Shown: one piece after another, positions 1 to 5,709 of the stretch | Layout: each line of letters opens with the position of its first letter | Position numbering within the stretch: position 1 is the first letter of the stretch | NCBI RefSeq assembly: GCF_938040765.1 | Contig: NZ_CALIAA010000173.1 | Location: 1 to 6,516, forward strand | Direction: 5' to 3' | Source: an uncultured Fretibacterium sp. | Lineage (GTDB): Bacteria; Synergistota; Synergistia; Synergistales; Aminobacteriaceae | DNA length: 6,516 nucleotides | Notes under the pieces: generated by a model | What the model was told of the DNA's origin: nothing | The model's database searches: none | What the model saw: only the letters and a program-made list of their open reading frames with translations | Translations under genes and position numbers: made by a program

Positions 1-3
1 CGT

Positions 4-15
4 CTCCTTTTTTTC
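4..15 (-). promoter_or_regulatory. Shine-Dalgarno-like sequence for a possible gene beyond the left edge
   Basis: Read on the minus strand, this stretch is a purine run ending in AAAGGAG, complementary to the 3' end of 16S rRNA. It lies 3 nt from the window edge, so a start codon would fall just outside. If real, a gene in the same direction as the DUF3798 gene begins left of the window. Read on the plus strand it is only a T-rich run with no clear hairpin before it inside the window. The inference rests on this motif alone. Confidence 0.35.
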
Positions 16-117
16 TTTTTTCTCGGTTGCGGGCGGGGAGGGACGGCATCCCGTGGTGTACCGCCGTAGGGATATCGGGATGTATTTTTCATCAAGCGAT
101 AAGCCTCCTAAGGTATA

Positions 118-148
118 CAAAACCTGAACATCCTTTTGGAGGACGTTC
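118..148 (-). terminator. Probable intrinsic terminator after the DUF3798 gene
   Basis: The arms 126-134 and 140-148 form an inverted repeat of 9 pairs around a 5-nt loop. The one mismatch on the plus strand becomes a G-U pair in the minus-strand RNA, so the hairpin suits a minus-strand transcript. It is followed there by AGGUUUUG, a modest U-tract. It lies about 100 nt after the DUF3798 stop codon. The rest of 1-251 has lower GC than the genes and holds no convincing gene. Confidence 0.45.
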
Positions 149-251
149 CACCTTATTATCTCATCTTTTCGTTCATTTTGCCCCGATTCCCCTCGATCCG
201 GCCACAACATGCTCCTTCGTTGTACCATGAGCCCTTTCCTTGGCGTTCGTC

Positions 252-1583
252 TCAGCGCCGCTGCGCGTCGGCGCCGTCGCTCCGCCTGGGGAAGGCCCCG
301 ATCCGAAAATATTTTTCCGGCACTTTCGTCTCCGTGATGCCGAAGTAGCCGCGTCCCAGAATGTAGATGTCCTGGTTGACCAGCACCACGTTTTTCAGAC
401 GAAGGCCTGTCCCCGCATCGACATAATGTATGGCGCTCCAATGGGCGCCCGGGGTGTGAAGCTCGTAACACGCGCGCAGATCGGTCAGGCTTTCGAGACG
501 CGCCTTGCCTTCGATGCAGCGTTTTCCGAACTCCGCCAGGGCGACGACGTTCGTGTAGTCGTAGGAGAACGCCCCTGTCCCAATGCGGCCCCCTGCGCCG
601 GCCTCCACCACGAAACGCTCCACCTTTTTCAGGATGGCGGGCCAGTTCCCCTTCTCCCTCGAGAGGTCTATCCCCAGCGCTCCCGGCAGCCCCATGATCG
701 GAGAGAACAGGTCGACCACGTAGCCCCCCTGCTCGATGACCCGCGTGAGCATGGGCTCGATATGCGTGTAGTTGGTGCACAAAAAGGCCGTGTCCCTGCC
801 GTATTTTTTCAGCCAGACGGGCATCTTCTCCAGGATGAACTGCTGGGCGCCGGCCACCCCGACGTCGCTGAGCGGGTCGGGCGCCGACTCGGCGTAGAAG
901 GAGAGCCCAAGGTCCCGGCAGGCCTCCTCCATGATGGCGCGTCTGCGCCCCAGGGTCTCGAAGCTCATGTGACGCGGAAAGGAGATGTGGACGAAGTTTT
1001 TGGCCCCGACCTCCTTGGCGGCCAGGGGGATCAGGTAGCCGCGGCTGAAGCTGTCCGCGTTCACCACCAGATCCGCGGCGGAGGCGACGACGTTCAGGTC
1101 CTCATGGGCCTCCCCGACGAAGAGGAGGATGTCGGGACGCCGTTCCCGGACGCGGCGGAACCCCTCCGTCGTCCCGGGAATGCCGTGGCTGACGACGATC
1201 GCCTTCATCTTGGGGTCGTCGGCGAGCCCCACAATCTGGCCGATGGTGGTCTCCATCTCGGAGATGAACTGGTCGGGATAGGTCACGTGGAGGATCATGC
1301 CTCCATTTTCCGCGCTTCCATAGCGGTTGATCAGGCTCTCCGCACCTCGGAGGGAGTCCTCGGCGGCGGAGACGGTCCCCGTCATGAGCCCGATGTGAAA
1401 ATCGGCCTGTGCGAGGGCGGGCTCCGAAAGAGCGGTGAGGAACATAAGACCGGCCAGCACAAAGGACGCCAGAGCGAAGGGCGATGGAGCGGAAAACGAT
1501 GGAACGGAGGACGAAATGAGGGAAGGAAGGAATCCGAGGAAACGGGCGGAAATGGCGGGGAATGCGGTACGGACATTTTTCAT
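252..1583 (-). CDS. DUF3798 family exported protein, probable periplasmic binding-protein fold
   Basis: The protein has 443 aa and belongs to the uncharacterised DUF3798 family, recognised from its conserved segments. These include HIGLMTGTVSAAED (about 63-76), TYPDQFISEMETTI (101-114), ADDPKMKAIVVSHGIPGT (121-138), RPDILL (149-154), HISFPRHMSFETL (199-211), APDPLSDVGVAGAQQFILE (234-252) and GLPGALGIDL (298-307). The family resembles type I periplasmic binding proteins; that is recalled knowledge, not something tested here. Residues 36-58 form a hydrophobic segment ending in ALA, with a likely signal peptidase site after 58. The N-region before it is unusually long and rich in Ser, Pro and Phe. 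The ATG at 1583 is chosen because GAGGTGA lies 5 nt upstream. The longer reading from 1670 would begin inside the leader terminator and riboswitch. The leader suggests control by tetrahydrofolate. A role in folate or pterin uptake is a hypothesis; the ligand is unknown. Confidence 0.9.
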   Translation of the reverse strand: MKNVRTAFPAISARFLGFLPSLISSSVPSFSAPSPFALASFVLAGLMFLTALSEPALAQADFHIGLMTGTVSAAEDSLRGAESLINRYGSAENGGMILHVTYPDQFISEMETTIGQIVGLADDPKMKAIVVSHGIPGTTEGFRRVRERRPDILLFVGEAHEDLNVVASAADLVVNADSFSRGYLIPLAAKEVGAKNFVHISFPRHMSFETLGRRRAIMEEACRDLGLSFYAESAPDPLSDVGVAGAQQFILEKMPVWLKKYGRDTAFLCTNYTHIEPMLTRVIEQGGYVVDLFSPIMGLPGALGIDLSREKGNWPAILKKVERFVVEAGAGGRIGTGAFSYDYTNVVALAEFGKRCIEGKARLESLTDLRACYELHTPGAHWSAIHYVDAGTGLRLKNVVLVNQDIYILGRGYFGITETKVPEKYFRIGAFPRRSDGADAQRR

Positions 1584-1588
1584 GACGA

Positions 1589-1595
1589 TCACCTC
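1589..1595 (-). promoter_or_regulatory. Ribosome binding site that fixes the DUF3798 start
   Basis: GAGGTGA on the minus strand ends 5 nt before the ATG at 1583. It is the best Shine-Dalgarno sequence in this leader. It places the start downstream of the leader terminator, as expected for a transcription-attenuated gene. Confidence 0.8.
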
Positions 1596-1609
1596 ATCAT
1601 CGATGATGA
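1594..1609. repeat. Perfect 16-nt palindrome touching the DUF3798 ribosome binding site
   Basis: TCATCATCGATGATGA equals its own reverse complement over all 16 bases. Its end overlaps the first two bases of the DUF3798 Shine-Dalgarno. In RNA it can form a 6-bp hairpin with a UCGA loop. On DNA it could be a dimeric protein site. Either role is inference. Confidence 0.6.
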
Positions 1610-1617
1610 AGGCGAAC

Positions 1618-1645
1618 AAAAAGAGCACTGTCCTCGACAGCGCTC
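1618..1645 (-). terminator. Intrinsic terminator in the DUF3798 leader (riboswitch expression platform)
   Basis: In the minus-strand RNA, the arms 1645-1636 (GAGCGCUGUC) and 1632-1623 (GACAGUGCUC) pair over 10 bp with a single G-U, around a 3-nt GAG loop. Five U residues (1622-1618) follow directly. The hairpin lies downstream of the THF aptamer and 34 nt upstream of the start codon, so it would stop transcription before the gene. The aptamer's P1 3' strand can pair with the 3' arm, giving a mutually exclusive antiterminator. Confidence 0.9.
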
Positions 1646-1652
1646 CGCGATG

Positions 1653-1780
1653 AGTGAAACACAACCTCAACAGCGGACGCAGCTATGCACCGTACGGTCT
1701 CCCGTTTCGTTCCACGGCGACATCCCATCCGTGGACACTTGACGCACACAGCTTACTCTGTTTGCAGCCTACAGTGAAAC
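1653..1780. repeat. Direct repeat AGTGAAAC flanking the riboswitch aptamer
   Basis: The 8-mer AGTGAAAC occurs at 1653-1660 and again at 1773-1780, exactly 120 bases apart, on either side of the aptamer. Because the copies are in the same orientation they cannot pair with each other. The repeat may be chance or the trace of a past insertion or duplication. Confidence 0.4.
1669..1762 (-). promoter_or_regulatory. Tetrahydrofolate (THF, folT-type) riboswitch aptamer
   Basis: The minus-strand leader folds into the THF riboswitch pattern. P1 is AACAG (1762-1758) with CUGUU (1673-1669), followed by AGUA. P2 pairs 1753-1744 with 1690-1681 over 10 bp including wobbles. GUCAAGUG leads into P3, CCACGG (1734-1729) with CCGUGG (1717-1712), which encloses AUGGGAUGUCG. 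P4 is ACGG-GAGA-CCGU (1705-1694). The P3 loop GGAUG (1725-1721) can pair with CGUCC (1679-1675), which is the family's pseudoknot. The core strings (AGAGUA, AAGUGU, AUGGGAUGUCG, ACGAA, GGUGCAU, UCCGCU) match, from memory, the published folT aptamers nearly position for position. Known members sense reduced folates and usually repress folate transport or synthesis genes. The promoter upstream and the terminator downstream fit a complete switch. Confidence 0.93.
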
Positions 1781-1787
1781 TTCGCTC

Positions 1788-1816
1788 ATTGTATTGACGG
1801 CGCCGAGGTTTGTCAA
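1788..1816 (-). promoter_or_regulatory. Sigma-70-type promoter of the DUF3798 gene
   Basis: On the minus strand, a perfect -35 TTGACA (1816-1811) is separated by 17 bp from -10 TACAAT (1793-1788), one base off consensus. Transcription would begin near 1781, giving a leader of about 198 nt that contains the whole THF aptamer and its terminator. Confidence 0.88.
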
Positions 1817-1834
1817 GGAAAACATACCCTGTGC

Positions 1835-1883
1835 GCCGGGGGCATGATGGTGCCGGGACTTTCGGGACGCCGCTGCCCCCGGC
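1835..1883 (+). other. Strong stem-loop, possible small RNA or leader structure
   Basis: GCCGGGGGCA (1835-1844) and TGCCCCCGGC (1874-1883) form a perfect 10-bp stem. The 29-nt interior can add a short helix, GGTG (1849-1852) with CGCC (1868-1871). A plus-strand terminator follows at 1902-1936. No clear plus-strand promoter was found upstream; TTGACG at 1794 has no good -10 at the right distance. I do not recognise an RNA family here. Confidence 0.4.
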
Positions 1884-1901
1884 ATGGAGGGGAACCGGGA
1901 A

Positions 1902-1936
1902 CCCCGGAGCGGAGGCCCGCCAGAGGGGCGTTTTTT
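1902..1936 (+). terminator. Intrinsic terminator between the divergent promoters
   Basis: CCCC (1902-1905) pairs with GGGG (1925-1928), enclosing GCGG (1909-1912) paired with CCGC (1917-1920). After CG come six T residues (1931-1936). The same CCCC can instead pair with GGGG at 1889-1892, so an alternative fold exists. The element would end a plus-strand transcript starting upstream, although no plus-strand gene lies to the left. It may close a small RNA or shield the operon promoter that begins at 1935. Confidence 0.6.
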
Positions 1937-1963
1937 GCGTTTTCCCCTTCAATGCCGTATACT
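1935..1963 (+). promoter_or_regulatory. Probable promoter of the dipeptidase-TRAP operon
   Basis: TTGCGT (1935-1940) and TATACT (1958-1963) are separated by 17 bp. The -10 is one base off consensus, while the -35 keeps only TTG. The start would be near 1970, giving a leader of about 54 nt. That leader holds a 6-bp hairpin (1982-1987 with 1991-1996). CACTC (1979-1983) could also pair with GAGTG (2010-2014), which overlaps the Shine-Dalgarno. Confidence 0.6.
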
Positions 1964-2023
1964 TTTGGCGATTTCAATCACTCGAGGTGTCCTCGAATCC
2001 CTGTATTCGGAGTGTGATCTTTC

Positions 2024-3052
2024 GTGTCCGCCATCGTCGTCGATGCCCATTACGACCTTCTGATGGACGTCTCCCGTCTTCGCAGAAGAGGGGAGACCCG
2101 CGTCATAGAGCGTTTCTATCTCGACGACCTGCGTGCCGCGGGGGTCAACGTGCTGGTCTGCTCGCTCTTCGTCGCAAGCGAATACATCCCCGAGATGGCG
2201 CTGCGCGAGGCCCTGAGGCAGATAGGCAATCTCCGTGCCGAGATGCGGGAGTCCCCGGGGCTCCTCGCGCTCTGCCGCACGGCCGAGGAGGCACGGCGTG
2301 CCGTGGAGGAGGGGAAGCTCGCTCTCTTCCTGTCTTTCGAGGGGGTCGACCCCCTGGGCAGCGACCTCCAGCTTCTCTCCGTCTTCCACGAGCTCGGCGT
2401 GCGCCTTGTGGGACTTGCCTGGAGCCGCAGAAATGCGGCGGCGGACGGCTGCCATTTCCGTCCCCTCGAGGAGGGGACGGTCGGTGGCCTGACGTCCTTC
2501 GGCGTCGCCCTTCTGCGGGAGGCCGACCGGCTGGGGATGATCGTGGACGTCAGCCATCTGAACGACGTCGGGTTCCGCGACGTCCTGCGCTTCTTCAACG
2601 GGCCCGTGATCGCCTCGCATTCCAACTGCCGCGCCCTCTGCGGCGTCGCCCGCAACCTGACGGACGAGCAGATCGCGGCCCTGGCCTCCCGGGGCGGCGC
2701 CATCGGGCTCAACAACATGGTCCATTTCGTGTACGCCGGTGAGGACGACAGGCCGGGATGCCCCGAGGCCGTGGCCCCGAAGCTCCCGCCCATTCCGGAG
2801 GGGAGGCCGCGCTATGCGGGGCTGCTCGACCATGCCCGGCATATCGTCGAGGTCGCCGGAGAGGATCACGTGGGGTTGGGCCTCGACCTCTGCGAATTCG
2901 CCCTCCCGGAGGGGGAGCGTGTCAACAGCGTGTTCCCCTCCTACAGGCATGTGGCGCCCTTTGTCGAGGCGGTCCGCCGGGAGTTCCCGCCCCGGGCCGC
3001 GGACAAGCTGTTGGGGGGCAACTGGATGCGCGTCCTCGAAGGGCTGCGGTGA
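2024..3052 (+). CDS. Membrane-dipeptidase-family (peptidase M19) zinc dipeptidase
   Basis: The protein has 342 aa, typical of bacterial M19 enzymes, which are zinc metallopeptidases of the amidohydrolase superfamily that cleave dipeptides, often with relaxed stereospecificity. Visible landmarks are DAHYD (metal ligands H9, D11), bridging Glu in SFEG (E106), the metal-binding His in DVSH (H178) and in ASHSN (H199), the substrate Arg in ARNLTDEQ (R210), and GLGLDL (D288) near the usual catalytic Asp. The C-terminal LLGGNWMRVLE (329-339) matches the family's GGN motif. There is no signal peptide, so it is probably cytoplasmic. The GTG start is chosen because the HxD motif normally lies within the first dozen residues and in-frame TGA at 2015 excludes a longer form. 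GGAG at 2009-2012 is 11 nt away, a rather long spacing. It is the first gene of the operon with DUF1850 and the TRAP permease, so its substrate may be what the transporter imports. The exact peptide is unknown. Confidence 0.93.
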   Translation: MSAIVVDAHYDLLMDVSRLRRRGETRVIERFYLDDLRAAGVNVLVCSLFVASEYIPEMALREALRQIGNLRAEMRESPGLLALCRTAEEARRAVEEGKLALFLSFEGVDPLGSDLQLLSVFHELGVRLVGLAWSRRNAAADGCHFRPLEEGTVGGLTSFGVALLREADRLGMIVDVSHLNDVGFRDVLRFFNGPVIASHSNCRALCGVARNLTDEQIAALASRGGAIGLNNMVHFVYAGEDDRPGCPEAVAPKLPPIPEGRPRYAGLLDHARHIVEVAGEDHVGLGLDLCEFALPEGERVNSVFPSYRHVAPFVEAVRREFPPRAADKLLGGNWMRVLEGLR

Positions 3053-3516
3053 GGTCTCGCTGGGCGCTTGGGGGGATTCTCGTCCTGTGGTGCGGCGCGC
3101 TCGTCCTGGCCCTGGATGCGCTGACGCCGCGGGTCTCGCTTTGTGACGATGAGGGCAGGGCGCTTTGCTCCTTCCCTCTTTATCCCGGCGAGTCCTTCGA
3201 GACGGAGTACATTCACTCCGTGCAGCTGTGCCCGGTGGTCGACCGCTATTATGCGGACGCTCGAAGGCTGTGGCTCTGGGAGGAGCGCACCCAGTCCACC
3301 AACGCCGGGCTCCCCACGGAGGCCCCTCCGCGAGGGCGCTTCGTGCACGAGCCGCCCTGGTACCGTTACATCGGGGGAGGGCGGTCCTTCGAGTCCATCG
3401 TCCTGAGGGTGGGGGACGCGCGTTTTGGACGAAATACCCTGACCCTGCCCTCCGGCGAAGTGCTGCCGCTTTTCGAGCTTTATCCGGGGCGTCGCCTGGT
3501 TCTGCGCGTGCAGTGA
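3049..3516 (+). CDS. DUF1850 protein, TRAP-associated
   Basis: The protein has 155 aa. Residues 6-23 form one hydrophobic segment, a signal anchor or uncleaved signal peptide, and the remainder would face the periplasm. The family's signature is visible as YIHSVQLCPVVDRY (54-67) and NAGLP (85-89), with a C-terminal part of short beta-like stretches ending in LVLRVQ. DUF1850 proteins are small, uncharacterised, and commonly encoded beside fused 4TM/12TM TRAP permeases, exactly as here. An accessory role in transport is inferred from that linkage. The GTG start overlaps the dipeptidase stop as GTGA, suggesting translational coupling. GAAGGG (3038-3043) lies 5 nt upstream as ribosome binding site. 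Longer in-frame readings starting inside the dipeptidase gene are not credible. Confidence 0.88.
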   Translation: MRSRWALGGILVLWCGALVLALDALTPRVSLCDDEGRALCSFPLYPGESFETEYIHSVQLCPVVDRYYADARRLWLWEERTQSTNAGLPTEAPPRGRFVHEPPWYRYIGGGRSFESIVLRVGDARFGRNTLTLPSGEVLPLFELYPGRRLVLRVQ

Positions 3517-3555
3517 AGCGACGGCGCCGACCCGGTTTTGAAGAACTGGACCTCC

Positions 3556-3566
3556 GAGGAGGGGAG
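3556..3566 (+). promoter_or_regulatory. Strong ribosome binding site that fixes the TRAP permease start
   Basis: GAGGAGGGGAG contains a full AGGAGG (3557-3562), 8 nt before TTG at 3571. The alternative TTG at 3538 has no comparable site and would bury this one inside the coding region. Confidence 0.75.
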
Positions 3567-3570
3567 ATAC

Positions 3571-5520
3571 TTGGCAGAACGGATTGTGAGCAACGCCCCC
3601 GGCGATATCGATGTGGAGGAGATCAAGAGGCGGTACGACAGCGAGTCCCGTTTCCGTTCCCCGTCGGATTGGACGGGGAGGATGATCTCCGTCATTGCGG
3701 TGATGATGTCCCTGTTCCATCTCTACACCTCGGCCTTCGGCCTGCTCAAGGAGATGTGGCAGCGCCCCATTCACCTTTGTTTTGTCCTCGTCCTGGTCTT
3801 CCTTCTGTATCCCGCGACGTCCCGAAGTCCGAGGGACCGCATTCCCTGGTACGATTACCTCTGGGCGGCGGTGGGGGCCTTCGTGACCCTTTATATGGCC
3901 GCGGAGTTTTACGGCTCCATGCTGGCCCGGGCCGGGATGCCGAACACCCTGGACCTGGCCGTGGGGCTCCTGGGCATCGTCGTGGTCCTGGAGGCGACGC
4001 GGAGGGTCTCCAACCCCATTTTGCCCATCATCGTGATCGTGGCCCTCATGTACTGTTATTTCGGACGATACGCTCCGTCGCTGTTCCAGCATCGCGGGTA
4101 CAACTTCTACCGCATCATCAACCACATGTACCTGGGGACCGAGGGGGTGTTCGGGACGCCCCTCGCCGTCTCCGCGACGTTCGTCTTCATGTTCATCCTG
4201 TTCGGCTCCATCGTGGAGCAGACGGGGCTCGGCAGGTACATCATCGACCTGTCCATGGCGCTGGCCGGCTGGTCGGCCGGCGGCCCGGCCAAGGTCGCCG
4301 TCGTCAGCTCGGGGATCATGGGCACGATCTCGGGCTCCTCGGTCGCCAACGTCTGCACCACCGGAATGTTCACCATCCCCCTGATGAAGAGCGTGGGGTA
4401 CCAGCCCCATTTCGCCGGGGCCGTGGAGGCCGTCGCCTCGACCGGAGGGCAGATCATGCCGCCCGTCATGGGGGCGGCGGCCTTCATCATGGCCCAGACC
4501 ATGGGGATATCCTACGTCGAGGTGGCGTTGGCCGCGGTCGTCCCCGCACTTCTCTATTACATCGCGGTCATCGTCCAGGTGCACTACGAGGCCACGCGAC
4601 TGGGGCTCAAGGGCCTGCCCAGGGACCGATTGCCGCGCCTGTGGACGCTCCTTTGGGAGCGTGGACACCTGCTGATCCCGCTGGCGGGGATCATCTATTT
4701 CCTCGTTGCCGGCTACACGCCCCTTCAGGCGGCCTTTCGGGGAATCATCCTGACGCTCGTCACCTCCTATTTCCGCCGTGATACGTGGCTGACCCCGGCA
4801 AGACTATGGGAGGGCCTGGAGAACGGGGCGCGCGGAGCCTTGGGGGTAGCCTGCGCCTGCGCGACGGTGGGGCTGATCATCGGGACGGCGACCCTGACGG
4901 GATTGGGGCTGAAGCTGGCCCACGCCATCGTCACCCTGGCGGGCGGCAGCCTGCTGCTGACCCTGATCTTCACCATGGTCGCCTCGATCTTCCTGGGCAT
5001 GGGGCTTCCGACGACGGCCAACTTCATCGTGACGAGCACCATGGCGGCGCCGGCTCTCATTCAGCTGGGCATTCCTCCCATGGCGGCTTATATGTTCGTG
5101 CTCTACTTCGGCATCGCGGCGGACCTCACGCCGCCCGTCGCCCTGGCGGCCTATGCGGGGGCGGGCATCGCCCGCGCGGATGCCTTCAGGACGGGGACGA
5201 CGGCTACAAAACTGGCCCTGGCGGGCTTTCTGGTCCCCTACATCTATGCCTATAACCCCATTCTCGTCCTGGTGGACTTCGAGTTCCTGCCCTTCGCCCT
5301 CGCCGTGACCACCGCGCTGATCGGCGTCTTCCTGCTGGGGATGTCGACGATAGGGTTCTTCAGGGCGCCGATCTCCCTGGACCTGCGCGTCCTCGCCTTG
5401 GCCGGAGCGCTGGGGCTGATGATCCCCGGATGGAAATCGGACCTGGCGGGCTTCCTCGTGCTTGCCTTGATCTGGGGGGTCCAGTCGCGGAAGGAGAGGC
5501 GTGCGTCCAGGGCATCCTGA
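3571..5520 (+). CDS. TRAP transporter permease, fused 4TM/12TM (DctQ-DctM type)
   Basis: From the TTG at 3571 the protein has 649 aa, normal for fused TRAP permeases. These are secondary transporters driven by an ion gradient and fed by an extracytoplasmic binding protein. The N-terminal part (about 37-165) carries the small-subunit-like helices. The large DctM-like domain follows, with paired hallmark regions: GSSVANVCTTG (255-265) and GGQIMPPVMGAAAF (292-305) in the first half, and GLPTTANF (478-485) and ADLTPPVALAAYAGAGIA (517-534) in the second. Several further hydrophobic helices complete the C-terminus. Fused permeases usually work with TAXI-type binding proteins, but none is encoded in this window. 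The gene starts 54 nt after the DUF1850 stop and is the last of the operon. The transported compound cannot be told from the sequence; the linked dipeptidase hints at a peptide-like or amino-acid-derived substrate. Confidence 0.95.
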   Translation: MAERIVSNAPGDIDVEEIKRRYDSESRFRSPSDWTGRMISVIAVMMSLFHLYTSAFGLLKEMWQRPIHLCFVLVLVFLLYPATSRSPRDRIPWYDYLWAAVGAFVTLYMAAEFYGSMLARAGMPNTLDLAVGLLGIVVVLEATRRVSNPILPIIVIVALMYCYFGRYAPSLFQHRGYNFYRIINHMYLGTEGVFGTPLAVSATFVFMFILFGSIVEQTGLGRYIIDLSMALAGWSAGGPAKVAVVSSGIMGTISGSSVANVCTTGMFTIPLMKSVGYQPHFAGAVEAVASTGGQIMPPVMGAAAFIMAQTMGISYVEVALAAVVPALLYYIAVIVQVHYEATRLGLKGLPRDRLPRLWTLLWERGHLLIPLAGIIYFLVAGYTPLQAAFRGIILTLVTSYFRRDTWLTPARLWEGLENGARGALGVACACATVGLIIGTATLTGLGLKLAHAIVTLAGGSLLLTLIFTMVASIFLGMGLPTTANFIVTSTMAAPALIQLGIPPMAAYMFVLYFGIAADLTPPVALAAYAGAGIARADAFRTGTTATKLALAGFLVPYIYAYNPILVLVDFEFLPFALAVTTALIGVFLLGMSTIGFFRAPISLDLRVLALAGALGLMIPGWKSDLAGFLVLALIWGVQSRKERRASRAS

Positions 5521-5608
5521 GCCCGTCCTCCTTCATGATTCCGCCGCATCGGACGGCTGCAGGGTCGAAGTCGGTTCAGCCTGTACGACAGCGCGCCCGA
5601 TCCTCGAT

Positions 5609-5653
5609 AAAGCCGCCGCAGCCCGTGGGCCTTGGGCTCCACGGGGAGGCTTT
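5609..5653 (+). terminator. Long hairpin after the TRAP operon, possible terminator
   Basis: An outer stem AAAGCC (5609-5614) with GGCTTT (5648-5653) encloses CCCGTGG (5622-5628) with CCACGGG (5639-5645). GCC (5629-5631) pairs with GGC (5635-5637) at the tip, with one bulged T. The following bases are T-rich but broken (CGGTTTGCCGCTTT), so it is a weak intrinsic terminator at best. AAAGC can also pair with GCTTT at 5663-5667, backed by CCTCG (5602-5606) with CGAGG (5669-5673), giving a larger alternative fold. Confidence 0.45.
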
Positions 5654-5679
5654 CGGTTTGCCGCTTTGCGAGGTAAAAT
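5651..5679 (+). promoter_or_regulatory. Weak candidate promoter for the SSB-like genes
   Basis: TAAAAT (5674-5679) is one base off the -10 consensus. The hexamer 17 bp upstream, TTTCGG, is a poor -35. If used, transcription would start near 5686 and run through the terminator-like element at 5710-5754 before the first SSB-like gene. Confidence 0.3.
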
Positions 5680-5709
5680 GAGAGCGGAATGCTTTTCCCG
5701 CGGTGGTAC

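Noticed and set aside
1..228. A minus-strand reading frame open from ATG at 228 to the window edge
   Set aside because: It has no stop over 76 codons, but it uses many TTA, ATA, AGG and AGA codons unlike the neighbouring genes, covers the terminator hairpin, ends in a Lys/Glu run created by the T-tract, and resembles no family I know.
1581..1670. A start for the DUF3798 protein at 1670, adding 29 residues
   Set aside because: That ATG lies in P1 of the aptamer and the extension would run through the leader terminator; there is no ribosome binding site, whereas the ATG at 1583 has GAGGTGA at ideal spacing and precedes the signal peptide.
240..1742. Long plus-strand frame opposite the DUF3798 gene
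   Set aside because: It is an antisense shadow of the DUF3798 gene and its leader, with low-complexity His/Asp/Gly/Arg-rich translation and no family resemblance.
3538..3570. TTG at 3538 as TRAP permease start
   Set aside because: It would place the strong AGGAGG ribosome binding site inside the coding region; TTG at 3571 is 8 nt from that site.
2941..4781. Long overlapping frames on both strands across the TRAP operon (2941-4668 minus, 3165-4781 plus)
   Set aside because: They are shadows of the DUF1850 and TRAP genes, with Gly/Arg/His-rich translations typical of out-of-frame reading in GC-rich DNA.
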